Below are positions 18,907-27,874 of a stretch of DNA of 64,000 nt, one piece after another. Made by a program: the position numbers and the translations under genes. Position 1 is the first letter of the stretch; the number at the start of each line of letters is the position of its first letter. The notes below the pieces were generated by a model. That model saw only the letters and a program-made list of their open reading frames with translations, ran no database searches and was not told the origin of the DNA. The stretch is from Bosea sp. AS-1 (GTDB lineage: Bacteria; Pseudomonadota; Alphaproteobacteria; Rhizobiales; Beijerinckiaceae): the NCBI RefSeq assembly GCF_002220095.1, contig NZ_CP022372.1:1274501-1338500 (forward strand), in the 5' to 3' direction.

Positions 18907-20118
18907 ATGACCAAGCTCGACGGCTGGCTCGACCAGCACCATGCCGCGTTCACGGCGATCCGCCGCGACATCCACTCCCACCCCGAACTCGGCCTGGAAG
19001 AGCACCGCACCGCCAAGCTCGTCGCCGACAAGCTGCGCGAATGGGGCGTCGAGGTCACCGAGAATGTCGGCCAGACCGGCGTCGTCGGCGTCATCCGCGG
19101 CAAGCAGCCGGGCGGGCGGGCGATCGGGCTTCGCGCCGACATGGACTGCCTGGCGCTCGAGGAGACGACCAACCTGCCGTACTCCTCGAAGAATTCTGGC
19201 CGGATGCATGCCTGCGGCCATGACGGGCACACCACCATGCTGCTCGCCGCGGCGCGCTACCTTGCGGAGAACCGCGACTTCGCCGGCACGGTGAACCTGA
19301 TCTTCCAGCCGGCCGAGGAAGGCCGTGGCGGCGCCAACGCCATGCTGGCCGACGGCCTGTTCGACCGCTTCCCCTGCGACGCGATCTACGGCCTGCACAA
19401 CACGCCCGGCATGCCGGTCGGCCATTTCGGCACCACAGTCGGCCCGTTCCTGGCGGCGGCGGATTCGTGGAAGGTCACCTTCCGCGGTGTCGGTGGCCAT
19501 GGCGGCTCGCAGCCGCACCGCTCGACCGATATCACCTATGCGCAGGCGCATTTCGTGCTCGGCCTGCAGGGCATCGTCGGCCGCAACGTCGCCCCGCTCG
19601 ACACGGCGGTGATCAGCGTCGGCTACATCCATGGCGGCGACGTCAACGCTTCGAACGTCATCCCCTCCGAACTCGTGCTGGGCGGAACGGCCCGCACCTA
19701 TTCGCAGGAGGTGCGTGACACGGTGGAGCGGCGCATCGCCGAACTGGCGGCGGCGACGGCGCAGGCCTGGTGCTGCCAGGCGGAGGCCTATTACCACCGC
19801 GGCACCAGCCCGCTGATCAACGAGGCCGAGCAGGTCAAGGTCGCGGTCGCCGCAGCGACCGCGGCTGCCGGTGCCGAGCAGGTCGACGGCAAGCTGCGCC
19901 CCGGCACGGGCGGCGAGGACTTCGCCGAGATGATGCTGGTCCGGCCTGGCGCCTTCATGCGCATCGGCAACGGCGTCAACCCGGACGGCTCCTTCGTCGG
20001 CCTGCACACGCCGCTCTACGACTTCAACGACGCGATCATTCCGAACGGCGTGCGCTACTGGGTCGGCCTCGTCGACCAGGAGCTCGGCCAGGGTCTGCGG
20101 GCCGTCGCGGCGGAGTAA
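18907..20118 (+). CDS. M20-family amidohydrolase (hippurate hydrolase/N-acyl amino acid hydrolase type)
   Basis: 403 aa. A zinc-type M20D peptidase-fold hydrolase that cleaves N-acyl or amide groups from amino acids. Motifs: HSHPELGLEE, RADMDCLALEE, the metal ligands in MHACGHDGHT, the catalytic Glu pair in QPAEEGRGG, GVGGHGGSQPH in the lid domain and the C-terminal GTGGEDFAEM. The start is ATG 18907, with AGAAGGGGAAGA upstream. The substrate cannot be fixed. It is followed 82 bp later by the tyrosine phosphatase gene. Confidence 0.9.
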   Translation: MTKLDGWLDQHHAAFTAIRRDIHSHPELGLEEHRTAKLVADKLREWGVEVTENVGQTGVVGVIRGKQPGGRAIGLRADMDCLALEETTNLPYSSKNSGRMHACGHDGHTTMLLAAARYLAENRDFAGTVNLIFQPAEEGRGGANAMLADGLFDRFPCDAIYGLHNTPGMPVGHFGTTVGPFLAAADSWKVTFRGVGGHGGSQPHRSTDITYAQAHFVLGLQGIVGRNVAPLDTAVISVGYIHGGDVNASNVIPSELVLGGTARTYSQEVRDTVERRIAELAAATAQAWCCQAEAYYHRGTSPLINEAEQVKVAVAAATAAAGAEQVDGKLRPGTGGEDFAEMMLVRPGAFMRIGNGVNPDGSFVGLHTPLYDFNDAIIPNGVRYWVGLVDQELGQGLRAVAAE

Positions 20119-20200
20119 TCGGGCCGCTTTACGATCCGGGGATCCCGGGCGGCGCGGTCGCCCCGGGGTCCCCGCCTTGCACGATGAAGGGACGCTCCCG

Positions 20201-20779
20201 ATGAAGACCCTCGCCATCTCGACCCTGACGATCTGCGGCATCGAGGAACTGCCGAGCAACAGCGCCCGCGAGGTGACGCATGTGCTCTCGGTGCTCGATC
20301 CGGACCGTGCCGAGATCGAGGCCTTCGACGCCTATGGCGAGCATCACCGCGTGACGCTGCGTTTCCATGACATCATCGAGCCCCGTCCGGGCCAGATCAT
20401 GCCGGCGCCCGAGCATGTCGGGGCGATCCTGAATTTCGGCGAAGGCCTGCGCGAGACCGCCGCCGCCCGCCTCAAGGGCCACCTGCTGGTGCATTGCCAC
20501 ATGGGCATCTCGCGCTCGACCGCGGCGATGCTGACGCTGATGGCCCAAGCCGACCCGGACGAGGGCGAGGATGGGCTCTTTGCCCGGCTGCGCGAGGTTC
20601 GTCCCCAGGCCTGGCCGAATTCGGTGATGGTCGGCTTTGCCGATGCGCAGCTCGGCCGCGGCGGCCGGCTGACCGAGGCGCTGGGGCGGCATTACGGCCA
20701 CCAGATCGCGGTGCAGCCGAAGTTCCGCACCTGGATGAACGACCTCGGCCGCAAGCGCGAGCTCGAAATGGCGGTGTGA
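20201..20779 (+). CDS. Predicted protein tyrosine phosphatase (COG5350 type)
   Basis: 192 aa. Contains the Cys-X5-Arg phosphatase loop HCHMGISRS near residues 103-111, with an N-terminal CGIEELPS segment and a general-acid region around FHDIIEPRPG. It is a small cytoplasmic dual-specificity-like enzyme; the partner is unknown. ATG 20201 is chosen over an upstream TTG at 20177 because GAAGGGA lies 9 bases before it. It is co-directional with the M20 hydrolase and converges on the MuiA-like gene, 25 bp away. Confidence 0.85.
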   Translation: MKTLAISTLTICGIEELPSNSAREVTHVLSVLDPDRAEIEAFDAYGEHHRVTLRFHDIIEPRPGQIMPAPEHVGAILNFGEGLRETAAARLKGHLLVHCHMGISRSTAAMLTLMAQADPDEGEDGLFARLREVRPQAWPNSVMVGFADAQLGRGGRLTEALGRHYGHQIAVQPKFRTWMNDLGRKRELEMAV

Positions 20780-20804
20780 GCCACACCGCCATCGCACGGC
20801 TGCT

Positions 20805-22520
20805 TCAATCCATCGCCTGCGGCAGCGGCTGCTCCTCGTAGCTGACCTCGCGGTCGCCCGGCCACTTGATACGGTAGGCCAGCCGGATCTCCTTTTCGCC
20901 GCCGGGCGGCAGGTCGAAGGTCCAGGAGGAGACGCCGCGCTTGTCGCCGACCTGTTTCTCGGTCGGCGGCGTGGTCTGGGCCGTCAGGGTCTCGATGGTG
21001 ATCGCGCTGTTTTCCGAGAAGGGAATACGCTCCAGCACCGTGACCTTGACGGGTTGCGCATGCAGGCTCTTCACCACGGTGCGGAACTCGCGCTGGTCGG
21101 TGCGGCTCTGGGCGAGCCAGCGCGGCTCGTTCTCGCGGCGCTTCACCGGCGCATAGCTGACCTTGATGCGGTCGTCGGCGCCGAAGCCGAGCGCGACTTC
21201 GTCACCGGGCGTGACGAGGCCGATGCGGCCCATGCCGACATAGGTGCCGTCGCGATGCAGCGCGACCTTGCCCGGCAGCAGCGGGGCCTCCTCGTCATGG
21301 TTGAAGCGCGCTTCGAGGAAGGCTTTCTGCTCGAGCTCGGGCACGGCGCGGGCCGACAGGCCGGGCTCGGCCTTGCGCTCGGTCAGCACGACGGTCTTGG
21401 CGGTGCCGTCCGGCGAGACGGTGGCGCGGCCCGGCACCTGGAAGCTGGCCTGATAGGGACCGGATTCGATGGCTGCCTGCGCGACATCCGCGGCGATCGC
21501 AGGTTTCGCGAGGGCGTCCGCTGGCGCGGCGATTTCCGCGGCCCGGTTGCCGAGCGTCGGAGCCGGTGCGGCGCGTTCGCGTTCCGCCTTGCGGGCGAGG
21601 GCCTGAGCGCGGGCTCGTGCCTCGGCGACGATCTGCGGCTCGAAGAAGCTGACCTGCATGGGCTGGAGCTCGGGAGCGCCTGTGCCGCCGGCCGAACGGG
21701 TCGTGGAAAGCGTCAGGGCGACGTCGTTCCAGTCCTCGCCGGTGCGCTGGCGGATCTCGGCGCGGCGGGTCAGCGTCAGCGCCGGCTTCTCGGCCGTGGT
21801 CGACAAACGCGCCTCGTAGCCCGGAACCCATTGGGCGCCGCTGACGCGGTAGCTCACCGTGAATTCGGCGGCGACGGGCTGGGGCGCCTCGACCGCGATG
21901 GCGACGTCGCGCTTCGGCGCGCCGGGGCGAGCGCCCTGCGGGCGGGCCCGTTCGAGAGCGGCGATCTCCGCCGTGATGTCGGCGAGCTTCGTCCGCTCTC
22001 CGCGCAAATCATTCTGGACCTTGACCAGCGCGGTGCCGATCGCCTCGAACACGGCCGGCCAGTCGGAGACGGGCAGGGCCTTGCCGTCGGGGCCGAGCTT
22101 GTCGGGGCCGACCTGGGCGAAGCGCTCGATGGTGGCGCGCTGGGCCTCGATGGCGGCGATGCGGCCCTCATGCTGGCCCTTCTCGTCGCGCAGCGCCTTG
22201 AGCTTGTCCTCGACGGTCTTGTCGAGCACCGGCTTCGCGTCGCCCGGCGTGATGCGGACATCGACGGCACCGACCGAGAAGGCTCCGTCGCCCTTACCCT
22301 CGACCCGGATCGAGGCCGGGTCGATCGTTGCCGGCAGGCCGCGCAGGACGATCTGCGAGGCGCCCTGCAGCAGGGTCGCCTTGCCGAGGCGGGTGACCAC
22401 GGCACCGTCCGGATAGATGGTGACGCGGTCGATGCGGCTGTCGAGATCGGTTTCGGCGGCGGCGGCCATGCCCGGCATGAGGAACAGGGCAGCGGCAATA
22501 TGGTTTCGAATCAAAATCAT
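20805..22520 (-). CDS. DUF4139 (mucoidy inhibitor MuiA) family protein
   Basis: 571 aa, exported: a signal peptide of about 22 residues ends in MAAAAET. An N-terminal DUF4140 domain starts with RIDRVTIYPDGAVVTR, a coiled-coil segment lies around residues 90-180, and the C-terminal DUF4139 beta domain includes YRVSGAQWVPGYEAR, EDWNDVALTLSTTR and the terminal WTFDLPPGGEKEIRLAYRI. This is the MuiA architecture; overexpression of the Shigella founder blocks mucoid capsule, but the mechanism is unknown. The ATG at 22520 is almost fused to its GGAGGGG site; a TTG two codons later has better spacing and may be the real start. Confidence 0.85.
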   Translation of the reverse strand: MILIRNHIAAALFLMPGMAAAAETDLDSRIDRVTIYPDGAVVTRLGKATLLQGASQIVLRGLPATIDPASIRVEGKGDGAFSVGAVDVRITPGDAKPVLDKTVEDKLKALRDEKGQHEGRIAAIEAQRATIERFAQVGPDKLGPDGKALPVSDWPAVFEAIGTALVKVQNDLRGERTKLADITAEIAALERARPQGARPGAPKRDVAIAVEAPQPVAAEFTVSYRVSGAQWVPGYEARLSTTAEKPALTLTRRAEIRQRTGEDWNDVALTLSTTRSAGGTGAPELQPMQVSFFEPQIVAEARARAQALARKAERERAAPAPTLGNRAAEIAAPADALAKPAIAADVAQAAIESGPYQASFQVPGRATVSPDGTAKTVVLTERKAEPGLSARAVPELEQKAFLEARFNHDEEAPLLPGKVALHRDGTYVGMGRIGLVTPGDEVALGFGADDRIKVSYAPVKRRENEPRWLAQSRTDQREFRTVVKSLHAQPVKVTVLERIPFSENSAITIETLTAQTTPPTEKQVGDKRGVSSWTFDLPPGGEKEIRLAYRIKWPGDREVSYEEQPLPQAMD

Positions 22521-22718
22521 CCCCTCCCAAGCGCAATCACGAAGCCATGATAGGCCCATGGAATTCGGCGCACCCAAGGCGAAATCGAGCCCGACTGCGG
22601 ATAGATTCGTCCAGGCTTTTTCTCGTCCTCCGTTCGCAGGAGCGCGGGCAGGCGGTCTCATCCTGACGGCGGGCGGCAGCGTCCCTGCTAACGAAACGAA
22701 TGTGACAGGAGATCCCGG

Positions 22719-23237
22719 ATGAGCACGATCTTCAGCGACGCCCTGATCAGCCCGGCGCCGCATCCGGAGATTCCGCCGGAGCAGCGGATCTTCGAGCCCT
22801 TCATCGGCGGCTGGGATCTCGTCGTGAGCTGGTACCGGCCGGACGGCACGGTCGAGCGCCGGCTCGACGGCGAATGGCACTTCGCCCGCGTGCTGGAAGG
22901 GCGCGCCATCCAGGATGTCTGGATCGTGCCGCCGCGCGGACAGCGCGCGCTGGTGTCGGAGACCTATGAATACGGCACGAGTCTGCGCTTCTACGAGGCG
23001 GCGGTGCAGGGCTGGCGCTCGGCCTGGGTTGGCCCGCAGCATGGCGTCGTCCATGTCTTCGTTGCGCGGCGCATCGGCGAAGAGGTCCGGCTGGAGACGA
23101 CATTGCCGGACGGCCAGCGGATGCGCTGGCGTTTCCTCGACATCGCGACGGACAGCTTCACCTGGCTCAACGAGCGGGAGACGGACGGCGAATGGCGGCT
23201 GACGCAGGATTTCGCGGCACGACGGCAGCGGCGCTGA
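22719..23237 (+). CDS. Conserved hypothetical protein, lipocalin/DUF1579-like
   Basis: 172 aa, no signal peptide or membrane segment. The sequence is a run of beta strands with many aromatic residues: FEPFIGGWDLVVSWYRPDGT, GEWHFARVLEGRAIQDVWIVPP, GWRSAWVGPQHG. Such repeated W/strand patterns fit a small beta-barrel of the DUF1579/lipocalin-like kind, often a ligand binder or detoxification accessory. The start is ATG 22719, with AGGAGA six bases upstream. It is alone on its strand, divergent from the MuiA-like gene and convergent with the gene at 23260. Confidence 0.6.
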   Translation: MSTIFSDALISPAPHPEIPPEQRIFEPFIGGWDLVVSWYRPDGTVERRLDGEWHFARVLEGRAIQDVWIVPPRGQRALVSETYEYGTSLRFYEAAVQGWRSAWVGPQHGVVHVFVARRIGEEVRLETTLPDGQRMRWRFLDIATDSFTWLNERETDGEWRLTQDFAARRQRR

Positions 23238-23259
23238 AGGCCACGCGACGACGACGGGT

Positions 23260-23907
23260 CTATCGGCGATACAGTCCGTCCAGCGAAATATTCGCGGCGA
23301 ATTGCGCACCGCACGGCTCGGTTTGGGCCGCGCGCCAGCTGCGCGCATCGACCCGGCTCACGGTCACGACACAACCCTGACCCATGTCGATCTTGCCGCT
23401 GTCGCCTTCGAGGCGGACCACGCCGTCGGCCCCGCTGGCATAGACATCGCCTGCGGCGGCGCCGCCCTTGCCGACATAGGTCGCGCTGATCGAGAAGGCC
23501 ACCATGCCGTCAACGGGCCCCGCGACGACCAGGCTGCCCTGATCGCGATCGCTGTTGCCGCGGTGGAACTCCGTCGTGGCGCTGCGTCCGCCTTTGGTGC
23601 CGATCAGCTCGAAGATCCGCTTGTCATAGCTCTGTTTGACGCAAGCGGCGTTGCCGCAAGCCATCAGGGCGTCGTGCCAGCTCTGCTGGCTGGCGCGAAC
23701 CTTGTCCCGGTCCTCACCGCGCAGTGCGGCGGCGAATAGCCGGGCCATGAGGCCGTCGCGCGCGCCGAGATCCTTGTCGCCGCAGATGATGCGCTCGGCC
23801 GGGGTCGTCGCCTTCGAGCATGAAAAGCTTGCCGCCTGCGCTGCCGGGAGCGGCAAGACCAGGGAGGCTGCGAGGAGCAGGCTCGAACTCAATCGATACA
23901 AGGTCAC
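23260..23907 (-). CDS. Exported protein with an LprI-like (DUF1311-type) N-terminus
   Basis: 215 aa. The signal peptide ends at PAAQAASF. The mature N-terminus SFSCSKATTPAERIICGDKDL and the spacing of Cys residues around SWHDALMACGNAACVKQSYD match the LprI/DUF1311 lysozyme-inhibitor-like domain. The C-terminal 110 residues form a beta-rich region without a recognised family. Probably periplasmic. The start is GTG 23907, with GGAGCG six bases upstream. Confidence 0.7.
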   Translation of the reverse strand: MTLYRLSSSLLLAASLVLPLPAAQAASFSCSKATTPAERIICGDKDLGARDGLMARLFAAALRGEDRDKVRASQQSWHDALMACGNAACVKQSYDKRIFELIGTKGGRSATTEFHRGNSDRDQGSLVVAGPVDGMVAFSISATYVGKGGAAAGDVYASGADGVVRLEGDSGKIDMGQGCVVTVSRVDARSWRAAQTEPCGAQFAANISLDGLYRR

Positions 23908-24007
23908 TTCATCGCTCCGTCGATCGGAACCCGGCGTGGAACGAGGCCGACTATGGCGATGATCGCGGCATTCATTGGGCCTGAAGCGAAATTCGGAGGC
24001 GAGACGA

Positions 24008-24574
24008 TCAGCCGCCGGAAAGGTGGCTGACGAGGATCGACGTCCCCAGCGCCATGAGGGCGAGCCCGCCGAGCCTTTCCAACCAGCGCCCGAAGGCGGT
24101 TCCGATCAGGTTGCCGGCCATCATCCCGCCCGTCGACATGACGAAGGTGGCGAAGCCGATGGCACAGGCGATGACGACGATGTTGACCTGCAGGAAGGCG
24201 AGCGACACGCCGACGGCCATGGCGTCGATGCTGGTGCCGACCGCCGTCGCGAGCAGCACCCACCAGGAGCGGCCGCGGGCCGCCGCTTCCCGTTCGGCGG
24301 CGGGCTTCAACGAATGCAGCACCATCCGGCCGCCGACGATGCCGAGCAGCAGGAAGGCGATCCAGTGGTCGATCTGCTCGACATATTTGCTGGCGACGAT
24401 GCCGGCCGCCCAGCCGAGCAATGGCGTAATCGTCTCGACGATGCCGAACACCATGCCGGTGCGAAGGGCTTCGGCCAGCCGCGGCCGGTCGGTGCCGGCG
24501 CCACGGCCGAGCGAGGCGAGGAGGGCATCGACGGACATGCCCATGGCGAGCACTGCAATCGAAAACGGTGACAT
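24008..24574 (-). CDS. mntP: Manganese efflux pump MntP
   Basis: 188 aa, the same length as E. coli MntP. Six membrane helices in two repeats, each with the conserved Asp of the family: [13 protein letters not shown] and [11 protein letters not shown]. It exports Mn2+ across the inner membrane. ATG 24574 is preferred over ATG 24595 because GACAGG lies six bases upstream and the protein then begins like other MntP proteins. The 5' leader carries a yybP-ykoY riboswitch, so expression should rise when Mn2+ is high. Confidence 0.93.
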   Translation of the reverse strand: MSPFSIAVLAMGMSVDALLASLGRGAGTDRPRLAEALRTGMVFGIVETITPLLGWAAGIVASKYVEQIDHWIAFLLLGIVGGRMVLHSLKPAAEREAAARGRSWWVLLATAVGTSIDAMAVGVSLAFLQVNIVVIACAIGFATFVMSTGGMMAGNLIGTAFGRWLERLGGLALMALGTSILVSHLSGG

Positions 24575-24637
24575 GACGAACCTGTCGATGGACATCGGGA
24601 CCGACGATCCGGCAGGGCCTGTCCTTCACCCCGCGGT

Positions 24638-24748
24638 CGTCACGGTCTCGCTGGGCCGGTCTGTCCGGCTGATCGCACCACGCGCCGTTCGCCGCGAGTG
24701 TGTTGATGCGACCGCGCGCCCCGGGCGCGCCGCTACTCCCCGATGGCC
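24638..24748 (-). promoter_or_regulatory. yybP-ykoY manganese riboswitch upstream of mntP
   Basis: Read on the minus strand, the leader has both conserved Mn-binding loops: GGGGAGTAG (24741 to 24733) and AGCGAGACC (24652 to 24644). Between them lie a GCGCGCC/GGCGCGC hairpin, a long helix (GGTCGCATCA with GTGGTGCGATC) and a GCCGG/CCGGC hairpin next to the second loop. The flanks can close a P1 helix (CATCGG with CCGTG, one bulge). Its position, about 64 nt before the mntP start, is standard for this Mn2+-sensing class (Rfam RF00080). Confidence 0.88.
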
Positions 24749-24749
24749 G

Positions 24750-24874
24750 GCAAGTAGTCCGAAGCGGCTCCGGCTGTCAATGTTCAATTAAATCAATATC
24801 TTAGTTATAATAAGCATTTGCAATAAGACGACGGCGGCCGGGGCCGCCGTGGCCGGGTTTGGAGCGTTGCGGGC
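24750..24874. other. AT-rich promoter region and downstream flank of the amidotransferase gene
   Basis: Positions 24777-24825 are strikingly AT-rich for this genome and would be the mntP promoter on the minus strand, just upstream of the riboswitch. A GC-rich inverted repeat (CGGCGGC with GCCGCCG, about 24832-24849) may end transcripts of the amidotransferase gene, which stops at 24875. Confidence 0.45.
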
Positions 24875-25780
24875 TCAGGCGCGCCCGCGCTCGCTGGCAT
24901 GCGGCTTCACCCGCCGATCGATGAAATTGCGCAGCTCGGTGACGCGGCGCTCGGCGTCGAGCACCTCGCGATCGAGGCCGTGGGCCCAGGCGAGATCTTG
25001 GCGCGCCGGGTCGGCGTCGAGAGTGCGCAGGTCCTCCAGCCAGTCCTTGGCGGCGGTCTCGTCCTTGCGGAAACCTTCCCGGATCAGCTCCGGCACCATG
25101 CGGCCGAGGATGGAAGCGACGAGCCCCAGCGAGAATTCGGGATGATACTGCACGCCCCAGAAGGTGCCGCCATTATGGCGGATCTCGGCGGCCTGGACCT
25201 GGCTCACGCTGTTGGAGGCGAGGATCGTCGTGCCATGCGGCGGCAAGGCGACGGTGTCGAGATGGATCGCCGGGGCATCGAAGGCGGCGGGCCGGCCGGC
25301 GAGGAGCGGATGGCCGCGGCCGATCTCGGTCGGCGCGATGCGGCGGGCGAAGCCGACCTCGCGCCCGTTGGGATTGGCGGTGACGGTGCCACCGGCCGCG
25401 ACCGAGCCCATCTGGATGCCCCAGCAGGAACCGAAGCAGGGTGTGCCGCTGGCGTAGATCGCCTGCATCAGATCGATCTGGCGGGTGACCGCGGGCTGGA
25501 TCTCGTAGATGTGCAGGGCCGAGCCGGTGAGGAAGATGCCGTCATAGGATTCGAGCCCGGCTCCGTCCGGCAGGTTGGAGCCTTCGTCGGCCGGCAGGCA
25601 GATGTCGGAGATGATGCCGGGCGCGATCGCCGCCACCTCGGTCGCATAGGCCTCGGCCGGACTCGCACCATAATCCCTGACATAGCTCGCGCGCTGGTCG
25701 CGCGTGTTGCCATCGACGAAGAGCAGGCGGAGCGGGCGTTGGCCGGTTTCGATCATCGGGGAATTCCACTGGGGATGCAT
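24875..25780 (-). CDS. Class I glutamine amidotransferase-like protein
   Basis: 301 aa. A GATase1 domain with the nucleophile C119 in FGSCWGIQ and the His-Glu pair in YHPEFS. RLLFVDGNTRDQR at the N-terminus and IHLDTVALPPHGTTILASN resemble stand-alone GMP-synthase-type amidotransferases of unknown acceptor. A C-terminal charged extension of about 60 residues follows. There is no fused synthetase and no biosynthetic neighbour. ATG 25756, nine codons in, is a possible alternative start. Confidence 0.82.
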   Translation of the reverse strand: MHPQWNSPMIETGQRPLRLLFVDGNTRDQRASYVRDYGASPAEAYATEVAAIAPGIISDICLPADEGSNLPDGAGLESYDGIFLTGSALHIYEIQPAVTRQIDLMQAIYASGTPCFGSCWGIQMGSVAAGGTVTANPNGREVGFARRIAPTEIGRGHPLLAGRPAAFDAPAIHLDTVALPPHGTTILASNSVSQVQAAEIRHNGGTFWGVQYHPEFSLGLVASILGRMVPELIREGFRKDETAAKDWLEDLRTLDADPARQDLAWAHGLDREVLDAERRVTELRNFIDRRVKPHASERGRA

Positions 25781-25871
25781 CGGACGACGGGCGGGTGTGC
25801 GCGCAATCTCATAGGAGGAGCGCCTTGCGCAAGGTTATTGCAGGGATCCTTCATCGCGACAGGGCGGAAAC

Positions 25872-26792
25872 GTGCACCCAGACCGGACTTCCACGCTGAG
25901 CTGGCCGCGGCGCATCTGGAACAACGCCTATCTGCTGATGATCCTGACGACGCTGATCTGGGCGGGCAACGCGGTCGCCAGCCGGCTCGCCGTCGGCAAT
26001 ATCACGCCGATGGCGCTGACCTCCTTCCGCTGGATCGGCGTGTGCCTGATCATGCCCTTCCTGCTGCGGCGGCAGATCGTGGAGCACTGGCCGCAGATCA
26101 AGGCGCATTGGGTGTTCATCGCCCTGCTCGGCATCGCCGGCTTCACGGCGTTCAACACGCTGATGTACATCGCCGCCTATTCGACCTCGGCGATCAATAT
26201 CGGCATTCTGCAGGGCGCCATTCCGGTCTTCGTGCTGCTGGGCGCCTTCGTCGCCTACCGGATCCCGATCGGCGCCATGCAGGCGTTCGGCGTGCTGGTC
26301 ACCCTGCTCGGCGTCGCCGTGACCGCGAGCCGCGGCGATATCCATGCGCTTGCCAATCTGCGCTTCGCCGCGGGCGACCTGCTGATGATCCTCGCCTGCA
26401 TCTTCTATGCGGGTTACACCGTCGCGGTGCGCAACCGGCCGAAGATGCCGCCGCTGGTGTTCTTCACCGTTGCCGCCAGCTTCGCCTGCGTGATCGCGCT
26501 GCCGCTGCTCGCCATCGAGATCGGGATCGGCCAATACCACGCGCCGACGCTGACCGGCTGGTGCATCCTCGCCTTCACGGTGATCGGGCCGTCGATCCTG
26601 TCGCAGCTCTCCTTCATGCGTGCGATCGAGCTGATCGGACCGGGCCGGGCCGGCGTCTTCGTCAATCTCGTGCCGGTCTTCGCGCCGATCCTGGCCGTGC
26701 TGATCGTCGGGGAGCCCTTCGGCCTGCATCATGCGCTGGCGCTGGCGCTTGTGCTCGGCGGCATCTTCATCGCCGAGCGGCTGGGCCGCTGA
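25872..26792 (+). CDS. EamA-family DMT transporter
   Basis: 306 aa with ten predicted helices in two EamA repeats (LTTLIWAGNAVASRLAVGN in the first; ILACIFYAGYTVAVRNRPK opening the second; the last helices contain GPGRAGVFVNLVPVFAPILA). Inner-membrane exporter of small metabolites; substrate unknown. The start is GTG 25872, with AGGGCGGAAA upstream. It is divergent from the amidotransferase and convergent with the beta-lactamase, 15 bp away. Confidence 0.88.
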   Translation: MHPDRTSTLSWPRRIWNNAYLLMILTTLIWAGNAVASRLAVGNITPMALTSFRWIGVCLIMPFLLRRQIVEHWPQIKAHWVFIALLGIAGFTAFNTLMYIAAYSTSAINIGILQGAIPVFVLLGAFVAYRIPIGAMQAFGVLVTLLGVAVTASRGDIHALANLRFAAGDLLMILACIFYAGYTVAVRNRPKMPPLVFFTVAASFACVIALPLLAIEIGIGQYHAPTLTGWCILAFTVIGPSILSQLSFMRAIELIGPGRAGVFVNLVPVFAPILAVLIVGEPFGLHHALALALVLGGIFIAERLGR

Positions 26793-26807
26793 GGCGCGCG
26801 CAGCGCT

Positions 26808-27809
26808 TCAGCGCAGCGCCGAAACCGCCAGCTCTGCGACTTCCGCCAGTGCCGCCTCGCGCTGCGGCGCATCGGCGCGTGATCCGGCGAGATAGGTCAC
26901 GATGACGAAGCGCCGCCCATCCGGCAAAGTGGCGATGCCGATATCGTTGGTGGCGTGGTTGATGCCGTCCGTGGTCAAGCCGGCCCCAGTGCGGTGGGCG
27001 AGCTTGGAGCCGGCGGGCAGGCCCGCCTTGATGCGGTCGGCGCCGATCTTCGTCTCGGTGATGACCTTCATCAGGAAGGCGTTGTGCGCGGGATCGCGCA
27101 GCCAGTTGCCCTGAGCGAGCGCTTCCAGGAAGCGTGCGCTCGCTTCCGGCGTCGCGGCGTCGCGCTTGTCGACGAGCGCCTTGGCGAGCGAGGCGATGCG
27201 GTATCGCGGCTTCAGCGCCCTGAGCTTCGCCCGGAAATCCGGCTCATCGACCACCTGGTCCCAGCCGAAGCCGGGCAGGCCATAGATCTCGGGCTGGAAC
27301 TGGCGCTCGTAGCGGTCGACGGACATGCCCTCGATGCCACCGTCGCGCAGCATCTTCGTCACGACCTGCGGGCCGCCGATCTCGCGCATCAGCAGGTCGG
27401 CGGCGGTGTTGTCGCTCTCGCCGGCCGCGAGCCGGATCAGTTCGCTCAGCGGATAGTCGTTGCGCTCGCCCTTGAAGGCTTTGACGAGCGGGCTGTGGAA
27501 CAGCGAGAAATCCTTGCGGGTGACGGTGATCGGCTGGTCGAGCTTGAACTTGCCGGCCTCGACCTGCTGCAGCACCGCGACCGCCAGCGGCAGCTTGAAC
27601 ACGCTCTGCATCGGGAAGGTCTCGGCCCCGCGATGCGACCAGAGCTTGCGGTCCTTGAGATCCAGCAGCGCGACGCCGAGCCGGCCCTTGGCCTGCTCCT
27701 CGATGCCGCCGATCTCCTTGTCGAGCCTGGCCCTGTCCCAGTCGGCCAGCGCCGGCAGCGCGATCAGGCAGGCGAGGGCGGTGCAGGCAAGGCGAAGGCG
27801 GGCAGGCAT
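26808..27809 (-). CDS. Class A beta-lactamase
   Basis: 333 aa. The signal peptide (MPARLRLACTALACLIALPALA) directs it to the periplasm, where it would hydrolyse beta-lactams. The nucleophile and general-base pair are in SVFK and the SDN loop is in GESDNTAAD. The omega loop reads RYERQFQ, keeping the R164 and E166 equivalents but with Gln at the usual Asn170. The KTG box is RTG, as in CARB/PSE enzymes. ATG 27809 is chosen because GAGGAAA lies six bases upstream and the signal peptide is then complete; ATG 27824 and 27851 are in frame further up. No AmpR-type regulator is adjacent. The spectrum is unpredictable. Confidence 0.85.
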   Translation of the reverse strand: MPARLRLACTALACLIALPALADWDRARLDKEIGGIEEQAKGRLGVALLDLKDRKLWSHRGAETFPMQSVFKLPLAVAVLQQVEAGKFKLDQPITVTRKDFSLFHSPLVKAFKGERNDYPLSELIRLAAGESDNTAADLLMREIGGPQVVTKMLRDGGIEGMSVDRYERQFQPEIYGLPGFGWDQVVDEPDFRAKLRALKPRYRIASLAKALVDKRDAATPEASARFLEALAQGNWLRDPAHNAFLMKVITETKIGADRIKAGLPAGSKLAHRTGAGLTTDGINHATNDIGIATLPDGRRFVIVTYLAGSRADAPQREAALAEVAELAVSALR

Positions 27810-27874
27810 GGGGCGTTTCCTCATGATGTTCGCATCAGAGGGAACGGACATTGCGGCAGCGTTACGGCGGCGTG

